From contig DATMAG010000061.1 in NCBI GenBank assembly GCA_035560235.1, positions 84,482 through 148,481 of the forward strand: a stretch of 64,000 nt of DNA, given 5' to 3'. Below the pieces are notes generated by a model, which was not told the DNA's origin, did not search any database, and worked only from the letters and a program-made list of their open reading frames with translations. A program made the translations under genes and the position numbers. Positions 26,449 to 33,909 of this stretch are shown in pieces. The stretch is from DASRDU01 sp035560235 (GTDB lineage: Bacteria > Acidobacteriota > Blastocatellia > RBC074). Positions within the stretch are counted from its first letter, which is position 1, and every line of letters begins with the position of its first letter.

Positions 26449-26476
26449 TTGACAATGCAGCAGGCTGCCCGATAAG
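26449..26476 (+). promoter_or_regulatory. Probable sigma-70-type promoter
   Basis: A perfect TTGACA (26449-26454) is followed after 16 bases by GATAAG (26471-26476). It is about 80 bases upstream of the 261-residue unknown gene, in a 247-base gap. Confidence 0.4.
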
Positions 26477-26555
26477 CTGCGGCTGCTGTAAATTCGATGA
26501 CGCAACGCCTGAGCATCAACCCTGCTTCTTCAGTGAGAAAGACGGTCAACTGCGT

Positions 26556-27341
26556 ATGGAAGAAAACTTCAGCATCCAGAGGCTGCTTACTCTCAGAAAG
26601 CTGACGCGCTCTGTCGCTGATCTGCTGCGTCCGCTGGTGAAGGATTATCTGGCGACGCTCGCGCCCGTGCTGCGTCCGAAGAACCTGCTCGGCGATTACG
26701 TTCAGGGCGGAGGTCGCGAAACCGCCCGCAATGCCGACAAGTATTTCAGAGAGATTCAGGAACTTTACGAATCCCTTGTGACGGCCAAACCCTTCAACCT
26801 CTCCAAAGAACTCAATCCGCCGCTCGATCTGCCCGGTAACGCGCTCGAAATGACGCCGCTCGAATACAGCCACAACGCTCAGTCCGGACAGCAGAGCAAA
26901 ACCGTCATCGTCACCTCGCCGCTCAAATGGGCGCTGAGTTATCAGGGCTGCAGCCCCGCCCGGCTGCGCGAACTGCTCAGAGACCGGAATCGCGCCACCG
27001 ATGATCTGAAACAATGCGTCATCAGCTTTCTGGTTATGAATCTGATGGTGACAAAACAGCCCGGCCTGGCGCAGATCCTTGAAGCCCTGCACTTCCCCAT
27101 CATCACCGGAGAAAAGCTGCCCGAGTTCGGCAACCTGCCAGTGACTATCATTACCTCATCGGTTTCCACTCTCCGCCCGCCGGATCAGGTGATTATTGAC
27201 AGCACTGAGATGTCAGGGATGGATGCGTTTGAGGAAGTAGTCAATGTGGAGGACATCAGAAATCTGCGCGATGAGCTGAAGGAGAAACTGCTCGAACTGG
27301 TCACAAGTCAGGGCGGCGATCTCTCATCACAGTCTGAATGA
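26556..27341 (+). CDS. Hypothetical protein, 261 aa
   Basis: I do not recognise this protein. It starts MEENFSIQRLLTLRKLTRSV, is mostly helical in its N-terminal half (LRPLVKDYLATLAPVLRPKN), has a mixed middle (SKTVIVTSPLKWALSYQGCS), and ends in an acidic helix rich in Glu/Lys (DIRNLRDELKEKLLELVTSQ). It has no signal peptide or membrane segment. The ATG at 26556 is preferred over the earlier in-frame Met at 26190, which would overlap the preceding gene by 119 bases and add a low-complexity N-terminus. A TTGACA-type promoter lies 80 bases upstream. It converges with the T6SS locus and could be part of it or the last gene before it. Confidence 0.65.
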   Translation: MEENFSIQRLLTLRKLTRSVADLLRPLVKDYLATLAPVLRPKNLLGDYVQGGGRETARNADKYFREIQELYESLVTAKPFNLSKELNPPLDLPGNALEMTPLEYSHNAQSGQQSKTVIVTSPLKWALSYQGCSPARLRELLRDRNRATDDLKQCVISFLVMNLMVTKQPGLAQILEALHFPIITGEKLPEFGNLPVTIITSSVSTLRPPDQVIIDSTEMSGMDAFEEVVNVEDIRNLRDELKEKLLELVTSQGGDLSSQSE

Positions 27342-27393
27342 CGCCGAAAGAAACTGCGCTGTGCGGCTGTCCACATTTCACCGGAAAAAATCC

Positions 27394-27798
27394 TCAGTCT
27401 GACAGCAGCTTCATCTCTTTGACGAAGATGCGCCTGCCGAAGAACGGAATCCTGCGTTCGAGATAAACCACCCGCACCCGCTGCCCGGCCTGAACGTTTT
27501 CCATTCCGAGGGCCGGAGCCGTGAATCCGGCTTCAGTGCCGTCATCCATGCGAAACCTGAAGAGGTAACGATCCGGCAGCGAATAGCTGATTTCGCGCGG
27601 CGGCTCTTCAAACGAGCGGGAAGTGCGGGGAATCTTCTTTTCCACCTTTTCAGCGGGCTGGAAGGTGCGGCTGATGATGGTGGCAACAGTTGTCTGCTCG
27701 GGAACGGGGCGAACGAGGAAGTACCAGGCGGCAATCGCGAACAGAAAAACGATCAAAGCAAATATCAACAATGCATAGAAAGAATTGGCAGACTGCAT
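27394..27798 (-). CDS. Single-TM protein resembling DUF2500
   Basis: This 134-residue protein has one N-terminal transmembrane helix (FYALLIFALIVFLFAIAAWY). A linker follows, then a small beta domain (YLFRFRMDDGTEAGFTAPAL, QAGQRVRVVYLERRIPFFGR). The order and the FxMDDG…G pattern resemble DUF2500-type membrane proteins. It probably faces the periplasm. Its gene follows the immunity gene by 12 bases on the same strand. Its base composition is like the core genome, not like the AT-richer toxin/immunity pair. Confidence 0.6.
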   Translation of the reverse strand: MQSANSFYALLIFALIVFLFAIAAWYFLVRPVPEQTTVATIISRTFQPAEKVEKKIPRTSRSFEEPPREISYSLPDRYLFRFRMDDGTEAGFTAPALGMENVQAGQRVRVVYLERRIPFFGRRIFVKEMKLLSD

Positions 27799-27810
27799 AA
27801 GTACTGAAAT

Positions 27811-28248
27811 TCAGGATTCGGGGGATTTTGTCAGATCAACAACAATGACTTCATTATGATCGTTTTCCAGTAGAAGCCAGTCGTAGTTCTTTCCAACCAG
27901 ATAGTATTCAAAAAAAGGACATTCTCCCAATATATCCTTAACAGCAGATATATCAGCATCATAAACGGGCAAGAGGCTTTCCTCACTTTCCGGAATAAAC
28001 CAGCAGCGCTGATCATTGTGTGGGATAAGGTAATCAAGAAAGTCTAAACCAGTTGTCTCATCAAAGACATGAGACTGAAAAGGATGCCTTAAGGCAAGCC
28101 ACCAGACTCGGGGGGTGCCAACAACAAAAATATCCCTGGCTTTCTGTTGTATAGCAAGTGCTTCATCTGCATCGCATCGTCTTATGCGGCTTTTCGGCAA
28201 ACCAAGCGCTGCTATCGCTTTTTCAATCTCTTCCTGAACAGTCCACAT
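27811..28248 (-). CDS. Probable immunity protein of the Rhs toxin (DUF6756-like)
   Basis: This is a 145-residue acidic, soluble protein with no signal peptide. The segment FEYYLVGKNYDWLLLENDHN near the C-terminus resembles the DUF6756/SUKH-type immunity group, where a YDWLLCENHHN-like motif recurs. Its ATG is 9 bases after the Rhs stop, the standard place for the cognate antidote. It is much AT-richer than its neighbours, as is the Rhs tip. A cytoplasmic antidote implies a toxin acting in the cytoplasm. Family assignment is from memory and moderate; the role as immunity protein is inferred from position. Confidence 0.75.
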   Translation of the reverse strand: MWTVQEEIEKAIAALGLPKSRIRRCDADEALAIQQKARDIFVVGTPRVWWLALRHPFQSHVFDETTGLDFLDYLIPHNDQRCWFIPESEESLLPVYDADISAVKDILGECPFFEYYLVGKNYDWLLLENDHNEVIVVDLTKSPES

Positions 28249-29000
28249 AGAAATATCCTATGTCTTACAATCTGAGCGAGCCGGGCCTGGTGGACCATCA
28301 TACGTGATATTACCTCTTTCAGCTCCACCACCTTTCCTTTTACCGGCACTCTGCCAGCCTATATGAGGTTTGTCGTGACCAAGAGCCGGGTTCATATCGG
28401 CATGCGGCCCATCATAAGCCACTTTGGCCCCCCCGGGCCCCTTGAATTCAACTGCAGTTCCGGACGCATCAAACTTTGTTGCGGTTATCAGGCCTGGATC
28501 CGTCATTCCCGCTCTTTCAAAGGCCATTCTCCGGGCAGTGTCAAAATCCGGAGCATGTTCAACTTGCACCAGCCCAAGTGGATCAACCCATAAGAATGGA
28601 TTAAGCACGTAGCTGTAAAAATTTTCTCCCCCTCCCATTCCAATCCTGTCCTGGGTTATATAACGCCCCAAGTCTGGAGAGTAATATCTGAACCTGTTGT
28701 AATGCATCCCTGTTTCAGGATCATACCATTGCCCCTGAAACCTTAAGGGGCATTCTGTTTCAGCCCTGCTCTCAGTTTCTCCCCCGAATACCAGGAGTTT
28801 TACAGCCCATTTGACGTTCCCATTGCCAGCCATCAACTCGCGCGGTGTTCCGACAATATCGTTCACACAAAAATACAGCTCTTTGCCAACGCACTTTGCA
28901 ATCGGGGCAAAACCCAGTGGCTCAAACTCCCAGTCAATCAAATCTGCCTTGTCCTCTTTTACCTGATGCGCTTCGTGCAATATCACGTCTTTATCCCACA
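27811..29000. other. AT-richer toxin/immunity cassette
   Basis: From about 29,000 down to 27,811 the DNA is visibly lower in GC than on either side. It covers the last about 145 residues of the Rhs core, the 102-residue tip and the immunity gene. The right-hand boundary lies inside conserved Rhs core sequence. Confidence 0.65.
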
Positions 29001-31674
29001 CAAATCCGACTCGCTGTATCGGCCCCTGCTTCTCCACCCGTCGGCTGAACGCGTCGTATCTGTAGCGCCACTCCGCGCCGCCGGGCAGGGTTACGCCCGA
29101 TAATTGACCGAAGCGATTCCAGTGATACGATGTTTCACCTTCAGCATCCGCCTTCCGCACAAGCTGACCGAGCGCGTCGTATTCGTATGTCACTCCGTCG
29201 CGCCGGAGCAGTTCGTTGCCTTTGCCGTACTGCCAGTCCGGAGTTTCGCCTGGGATTACGTTTGCAGCAGTCGCAGTCAGGCGTTCGATCTTCCTGAAGT
29301 TATCAGCCGGGTCGTAAAGGAATCGCTCGATGAATGAATTCGGATGCTGCGCTGAAGTGATGCGCCCGGCGGGATCGTATGTGTATTTCGTCATTCCCCA
29401 GCGCGCATCGAGCATCTCTGTCAGATTACTTGCGGCGTCGTATTTGTACTGGCGATGCACGCCTTCAGCGGTGCTGACGCCGACGCTGACTCTGCCGGGA
29501 CGTCGAGCGCTGCCCGTCCACTGTTCGATCTGACGCCCGCGACCATCGAAGGCCTGATTGATGCGAACTCCGCCGGGCACGTAGCGCGCCACTTCGCACT
29601 GGCGGGCGTCGTATTCAAACAGAATCGGATCAAGCTCGCCGGTCTGGATCTTCTTCACCTGGCCGTTGCCGTCCCATTCAAATCTCGTCTCGCGGTCAAG
29701 TGAGCTGTGGCGATGAAGCCGGTTGCCTGCGGCGTCGTAACGGCTGGTGATCGTGTACTCGCCCTGCTTTTCGACAATCAGGCGACCGGCAGCATCATAT
29801 TCGCGTTCGACGGGGCAGTCGCCGTTGTCGGCTTTGACGAGATAACCGCGCGAATCGTATTCGTAAGTGATCTTTGAGCCGTCATCACATTCGACACTGG
29901 TGATTGCGCCTGCTGCGTTGCGCCGCAATTCGGTGCGATGACCGGCGGCGTTCACGATGGCTGCGACCTGGCCATCCCGATCATACTCGTAATGAGTGAT
30001 GCGGCCACCGAAATCCGTCTCTTTGATCATTCGCCCGTCAGCGTCGTATTCGTAATGATGCTCAGCGCCGTTTTCATTCGTGACGGTGATGAGCTGCCCC
30101 GGCACGTTGCTGTATCTGAATCTGATCTGACCGCCGTGAGGACGAATGACCTTGCGCACCAGACCGCAGGGCGTGTAGCGCCAGCGGGTGATTGCGCCGA
30201 GTTCATCAGTGTATTCGGTGATCTGATCGTAAACATTCCAGGAATATTTGCGCGCGGTTCCGTCGGGATGGCGGATCAGACGAATGCGCCCGAGCGCATC
30301 TTCCCCGGCTTCGGTGCGAAAGCCGAGCGGGTCAGTCATTGCGATGACGCGGCCTTCGTCGTTGTATTCGTAAGTCGTGCGATGTTCGAGCCAGTCTGTC
30401 GTACTGATCAGATTGCCGGACTCATCCCAGGTGAAATGGCGCTCGAATCCGAGCGGATCTTTCATCGCCGCCAGATCGCCCTGGCTGTTATGGAAGTATG
30501 ACCAGGTGTTGCCGGACGGGTCGCGCCAGGTGGCTGGCTGTCCGGTATTATCAAAGCTCCAGCTCCATTTGTGCCCGGCAGGATCAGTGATGCCGGTGAT
30601 CTGATGATGTTCGTTGTATTCGTACTGCGTGACTGCGCCGGTCGGCGACGTGACTTTGACGCGGTCGCCGCGCTCATCGTATTCGTAAGCGGTCACCGCG
30701 CCGGGGCTGATGGTCTGCGCGATGCGTCCGTGATTGTCGTAAACAGTCAGCCTGGTGTGGCCAAGTGGCGAGATCTCCCTTTCAATCTGGCCGCTCTCGT
30801 TCCACTGATAGCTGGTGATGAAACCGAGCGGATTTGTGACCTGCGTCAGGCGGGCTTCGTCAATGATCTTCAACTGCTGATGATCGAAACCGTCCGGCCC
30901 GGTGGTTTCAATGCAGCGCCCGCGTGAATCATAACGAAAGCGGAACTCCATCCCGCCGAGGCTCAGTTCTCGCGTCATCAGGCCCGTTTCGTTGTACTCG
31001 TAACTGCAGCGATTGCCGAGCGCATCAGTCATCTCTGCCAAACGGCCAGCCTTGTCATAGCTGTAACGCAGAACCGGACGCTCACTGCGAGGCGTGAACA
31101 GAAAGACCTCAGCGACCCGGCCTTCACGGTTGTAAGCCAGCCTGAACCCGCGTCCTTCGCGGCGCTGACGCAGCGTCACCACGCGGCCCTGCTGATCGCG
31201 GCTGAGATCAGCGCCCTGCCCGGCGACGTTCTGACGGCTCTGGAGCGGCCACCATTCGCCGTCCTGACCTTTGCTGAAGAAATAGCGAATGATCTCATCG
31301 CTGTCGGGCGTCCAGCGAGTCACGATGAAGGTGCGCTCCTGCAGCCGCAGTTCGTGAAACTGACCGAAGTTGCGCACGGCGCCGCCCGCTTCGATCAGAT
31401 GGCTCTCGTCATCAAACGTAATCTCTGTTTCGCCGTCCTCTGCAATCAGCCGGTAACCATCCAGATCGCGGCGCAGGCGCATTTCAAAGGGCGATGACCA
31501 GCCCGGCCCGAACATTCCGTCCTGCCGCTCAGTCAGCGCAGTGCTGTAGCGACGGCCAAAGACGAGCGGCAGGCGACCGGGCAGCGTGAAGTCCTCAAAT
31601 TCATGAAAGAGCGTACCGGTGGCAACATCAACCGGATGCCCGACTGTCACTCTGCCTGTGCCTTTCTTTTCCAT
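28258..31674 (-). CDS. Rhs-repeat polymorphic toxin, T6SS effector
   Basis: This 1138-residue protein has a DUF6531-like N-terminus (DVATGTLFHEFEDFTLPGRL), an array of YD/RHS repeats (about 200-850), and the RHS core signature (CPLRFQGQWYDPETGMHYNR, then YYSPDLGRYITQDR). The self-cleavage-type border NPFLWVDPLGL is followed by a 102-residue tip (28258-28566). The tip is rich in Gly/His, with YDGPHADMNPALGHDKPHIG, WQSAGKRKGGG and RGNITYDGPPGP. It resembles short polymorphic toxin tips such as toxin type 47, perhaps an RNase; this is tentative. There is no PAAR in this chain; it is encoded separately just upstream. The immunity gene follows after 9 bases. VgrG, a TPR adaptor and PAAR lie directly upstream, so delivery on the VgrG spike is likely. 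Confidence 0.93.
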   Translation of the reverse strand: MEKKGTGRVTVGHPVDVATGTLFHEFEDFTLPGRLPLVFGRRYSTALTERQDGMFGPGWSSPFEMRLRRDLDGYRLIAEDGETEITFDDESHLIEAGGAVRNFGQFHELRLQERTFIVTRWTPDSDEIIRYFFSKGQDGEWWPLQSRQNVAGQGADLSRDQQGRVVTLRQRREGRGFRLAYNREGRVAEVFLFTPRSERPVLRYSYDKAGRLAEMTDALGNRCSYEYNETGLMTRELSLGGMEFRFRYDSRGRCIETTGPDGFDHQQLKIIDEARLTQVTNPLGFITSYQWNESGQIEREISPLGHTRLTVYDNHGRIAQTISPGAVTAYEYDERGDRVKVTSPTGAVTQYEYNEHHQITGITDPAGHKWSWSFDNTGQPATWRDPSGNTWSYFHNSQGDLAAMKDPLGFERHFTWDESGNLISTTDWLEHRTTYEYNDEGRVIAMTDPLGFRTEAGEDALGRIRLIRHPDGTARKYSWNVYDQITEYTDELGAITRWRYTPCGLVRKVIRPHGGQIRFRYSNVPGQLITVTNENGAEHHYEYDADGRMIKETDFGGRITHYEYDRDGQVAAIVNAAGHRTELRRNAAGAITSVECDDGSKITYEYDSRGYLVKADNGDCPVEREYDAAGRLIVEKQGEYTITSRYDAAGNRLHRHSSLDRETRFEWDGNGQVKKIQTGELDPILFEYDARQCEVARYVPGGVRINQAFDGRGRQIEQWTGSARRPGRVSVGVSTAEGVHRQYKYDAASNLTEMLDARWGMTKYTYDPAGRITSAQHPNSFIERFLYDPADNFRKIERLTATAANVIPGETPDWQYGKGNELLRRDGVTYEYDALGQLVRKADAEGETSYHWNRFGQLSGVTLPGGAEWRYRYDAFSRRVEKQGPIQRVGFVWDKDVILHEAHQVKEDKADLIDWEFEPLGFAPIAKCVGKELYFCVNDIVGTPRELMAGNGNVKWAVKLLVFGGETESRAETECPLRFQGQWYDPETGMHYNRFRYYSPDLGRYITQDRIGMGGGENFYSYVLNPFLWVDPLGLVQVEHAPDFDTARRMAFERAGMTDPGLITATKFDASGTAVEFKGPGGAKVAYDGPHADMNPALGHDKPHIGWQSAGKRKGGGAERGNITYDGPPGPARSDCKT

Positions 31675-31756
31675 CTCAGATGCGATTGTGCGAAGTGTTC
31701 CGACTTACTTTCCGCAGTGATGAAGTGAACCCGCCGGGTTCATCGGCTGAGTTCTA

Positions 31757-32665
31757 TCAGCCAGCGCCGGAGCGCCCGCCAGCGCCCCGGCCTCGCGATC
31801 TCAGCCCCTTGACCAGTTTCATCAGACCTTTGGCAATGTTCTGCCAGGTCGGCATCGGGAATCCGCCGATCAGCACGTTGGGTGAAGTGTTCAATGTAAC
31901 CGCGCCGACTGTGCCGGGCGGGATGATCGGCTGATCCTTGCCCATCATCTGCCCCATCGCCTGCGCGACCATGTCATTGGCCATCTGTGCCGCCATCATC
32001 GAGGCATTCAACCCCATTGCGGCAGACATCGCCGCATCGTTCTGCCCGCTGACCGATTCATAGGCGTCACCGAGAATCGTCATCACCTGCGCGGCCATCC
32101 CGGCCATCGCCATCGCTCTCATCGCCGTCTGCAACGCCGCTCGCGCGCCGCGCGCGGCGGCTCCCGCTGGTGGCGCAGGCTTGCAGTGATAAGTGATGTC
32201 AAGCGTGCGCGCCGCCCTTGCGCCTCCGATGAATACCTTTGACGAGCCGGTGAAGACTTCGTAAATCGGCGGCAGGCCGAAGCAGGTCGGCGTGATGCCC
32301 AGATCGCCGCAGCGCGCCGCCGGTTTGCCGTTGATCAGCACCTGCACGCAGGAGCCGAACATAATCGGCCCGATTGGCGGAAACGGAATCGGCGGCGACG
32401 GCGGGCAGAGGCTCGGCGGGTGCGCGGAATGCGCGTGCGGCAGTCCGAAGGCGATTGATCCGACCGTCGCAGCCGGGAACGACGGCAGCGCCTGAGAGAT
32501 GAAATTCGTCGCGGTCGCAAAGCCTTCGTTGAGCAGATTGACCGCCTGTCCCGGCAGTCCGACAACCTTGCCGATGGCCCCGGCTGCTGTGTGCAACGCA
32601 TTCGTCGGACGTCCCGGCGGTCGCGGCGCAGGCACGTGCGCCAGGCTGGAATGCGAGAAATCCAT
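31757..32665 (-). CDS. PAAR-like (DUF4150) spike-tip protein with Rhs-docking tail
   Basis: This 302-residue protein caps the VgrG spike. The PAAR-like core is Pro/Gly-rich (PPIGPIMFGSCVQVLINGKP, RCGDLGITPTC, VFIGGARAARTLDITYHC) with His and Cys that can bind zinc. An Ala/Met-rich helical stretch follows (about 170-250), then NVLIGGFPMPTWQNIAKGLM, a tail seen in PAAR proteins that work with Rhs effectors. AGGAGG directly precedes the ATG at 32665, which shares one base with the upstream stop (TGATG), so translation is coupled. The longer frame reaching 32806 is out of place because it would run through the upstream gene. Confidence 0.87.
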   Translation of the reverse strand: MDFSHSSLAHVPAPRPPGRPTNALHTAAGAIGKVVGLPGQAVNLLNEGFATATNFISQALPSFPAATVGSIAFGLPHAHSAHPPSLCPPSPPIPFPPIGPIMFGSCVQVLINGKPAARCGDLGITPTCFGLPPIYEVFTGSSKVFIGGARAARTLDITYHCKPAPPAGAAARGARAALQTAMRAMAMAGMAAQVMTILGDAYESVSGQNDAAMSAAMGLNASMMAAQMANDMVAQAMGQMMGKDQPIIPPGTVGAVTLNTSPNVLIGGFPMPTWQNIAKGLMKLVKGLRSRGRGAGGRSGAG

Positions 32666-33906
32666 CACCTCACCTCCTGCGTCGCCGTCTCGCGCAATTC
32701 TGCCTCGACCTCTCTGAACTGCTGCTCCCTGCCGAGTCGCTGATGCAGTTCGGCCAGGCGTTCCAGATTGCTCCGCAGCAGTTCCGGCAGCCCGATGTTG
32801 CGGCAAAGCGTGGCGGCGCTCTGCCAGCTTGCGATGGCCTGCTCATACGCGCCGCGTTTTTCCTGACAAACGCCGCGCAGTTCGAGCGCCTGTGCCTTGC
32901 CCTCCGGATCGAGCAGGTGCGCGTGCAGCTTGTCGAGGCCGTCGTAATACTGTTCGGCTTCCGGATACCGCTCCAGCCTGAAAGCCACATCGGCCAGGTT
33001 TCTGACGACAGTAGCGAGCAGGTGCGGCTGCTCGGCCTCTGCCGCCGGAACGAGCGCGCATTCATACCAGTGCTGCGCCTGGCCTGGATCACCCGCGCGG
33101 TGCGCCACGTCACCGAGTCCGTTGATTGCGATGGCCTGCAACTGCAGATTCCCTGTCTGCTGCGCGTAACCGAGCAGCAGGTTGAATTTCGTCACTGCCT
33201 GCTCAGCGCGGTTGTGCGCGTAATCCATGTAAGCGAGCGCCAGCAGCGAGGGCATCCGCTCGTCCAGCGGCAGTTCCTCATTCACCACTTCTCTTTCCAG
33301 CTCGCGCGCAATCGCTCCGGCGCTGAAATCAACGCGCTGCACGCGCACGCGCGGAGCGTTCATCAGGTCGGGAGCAGCCTGCCTGAAATTGACATCCGCG
33401 CGGAAGATCAGCCGCACGCTGCGCATCCAGGGCTGAAGGCCCTGCCACGGAACGAGTGATGAAACCAGCCGCAGGTACGACCGGCGATCTGCAATCTTCA
33501 GCGGAATCATCGCCCAGACCAGCCGGTGCCCGCCTTCGCGCGGCAGCAGCGACCGCGCGTAATCAATCGCCCCGCGCAGCCGGTCAGAGGCCGCCAGGCT
33601 TTCGCTCAAAAGATCATCAGGAAAAGGCGGCAGCGGCTCACGGCCTTCCTGGGCAAGCATCTCGTCGGCCAGCCGGTGCTGTTCCTTCAGGTGCTTCAGG
33701 GCTTCCGTCACAAACGGCCCCGGCGAGAGAAAGTCGTGGGCGAAAAGCAGAAACAGATCCGGGCTGCCGGATTGTTCAAGGTCGCGCAGCGTCTGCAGCA
33801 CCATTGGCGCGTCGTTGACTGCGCTGATCGAAAGCAGCATCAGGTCATCGCGCTGCTCGATGAAATCCGCCAGCCGCTTTTTCAGTTGTGCGACAAGTTG
33901 CTGCAT
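32665..33906 (-). CDS. TPR protein between VgrG and PAAR, putative effector-loading adaptor
   Basis: This 413-residue protein has no signal peptide. The N-terminal about 200 residues form an unrecognised alpha/beta domain (LADFIEQRDDLMLLSISAVN, DLFLLFAHDFLSPGPFV). The C-terminal half is a TPR array (LALAYMDYAHNRAEQAVTKF, AINGLGDVAHRAGDPGQAQH, LADVAFRLERYPEAEQYY). It starts 3 bases after vgrG and its stop overlaps the PAAR start. In other T6SS loci this position is taken by EagR/DUF1795, DUF4123 or DUF2169 adaptors that load effectors on the spike. None of those is visible here, so this TPR protein is the natural candidate for the job (inference from context). Confidence 0.75.
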   Translation of the reverse strand: MQQLVAQLKKRLADFIEQRDDLMLLSISAVNDAPMVLQTLRDLEQSGSPDLFLLFAHDFLSPGPFVTEALKHLKEQHRLADEMLAQEGREPLPPFPDDLLSESLAASDRLRGAIDYARSLLPREGGHRLVWAMIPLKIADRRSYLRLVSSLVPWQGLQPWMRSVRLIFRADVNFRQAAPDLMNAPRVRVQRVDFSAGAIARELEREVVNEELPLDERMPSLLALAYMDYAHNRAEQAVTKFNLLLGYAQQTGNLQLQAIAINGLGDVAHRAGDPGQAQHWYECALVPAAEAEQPHLLATVVRNLADVAFRLERYPEAEQYYDGLDKLHAHLLDPEGKAQALELRGVCQEKRGAYEQAIASWQSAATLCRNIGLPELLRSNLERLAELHQRLGREQQFREVEAELRETATQEVR

Positions 33907-33909
33907 GGC

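Noticed and set aside
27394..27798. Second immunity protein for the Rhs toxin
   Set aside because: It follows the immunity gene, but its base composition is core-like and its membrane-beta layout resembles DUF2500 rather than an antidote.
32743..33459. 238-codon open frame antisense to the TPR adaptor gene
   Set aside because: The TPR gene has tight coupling to both neighbours; this frame has none of these supports.
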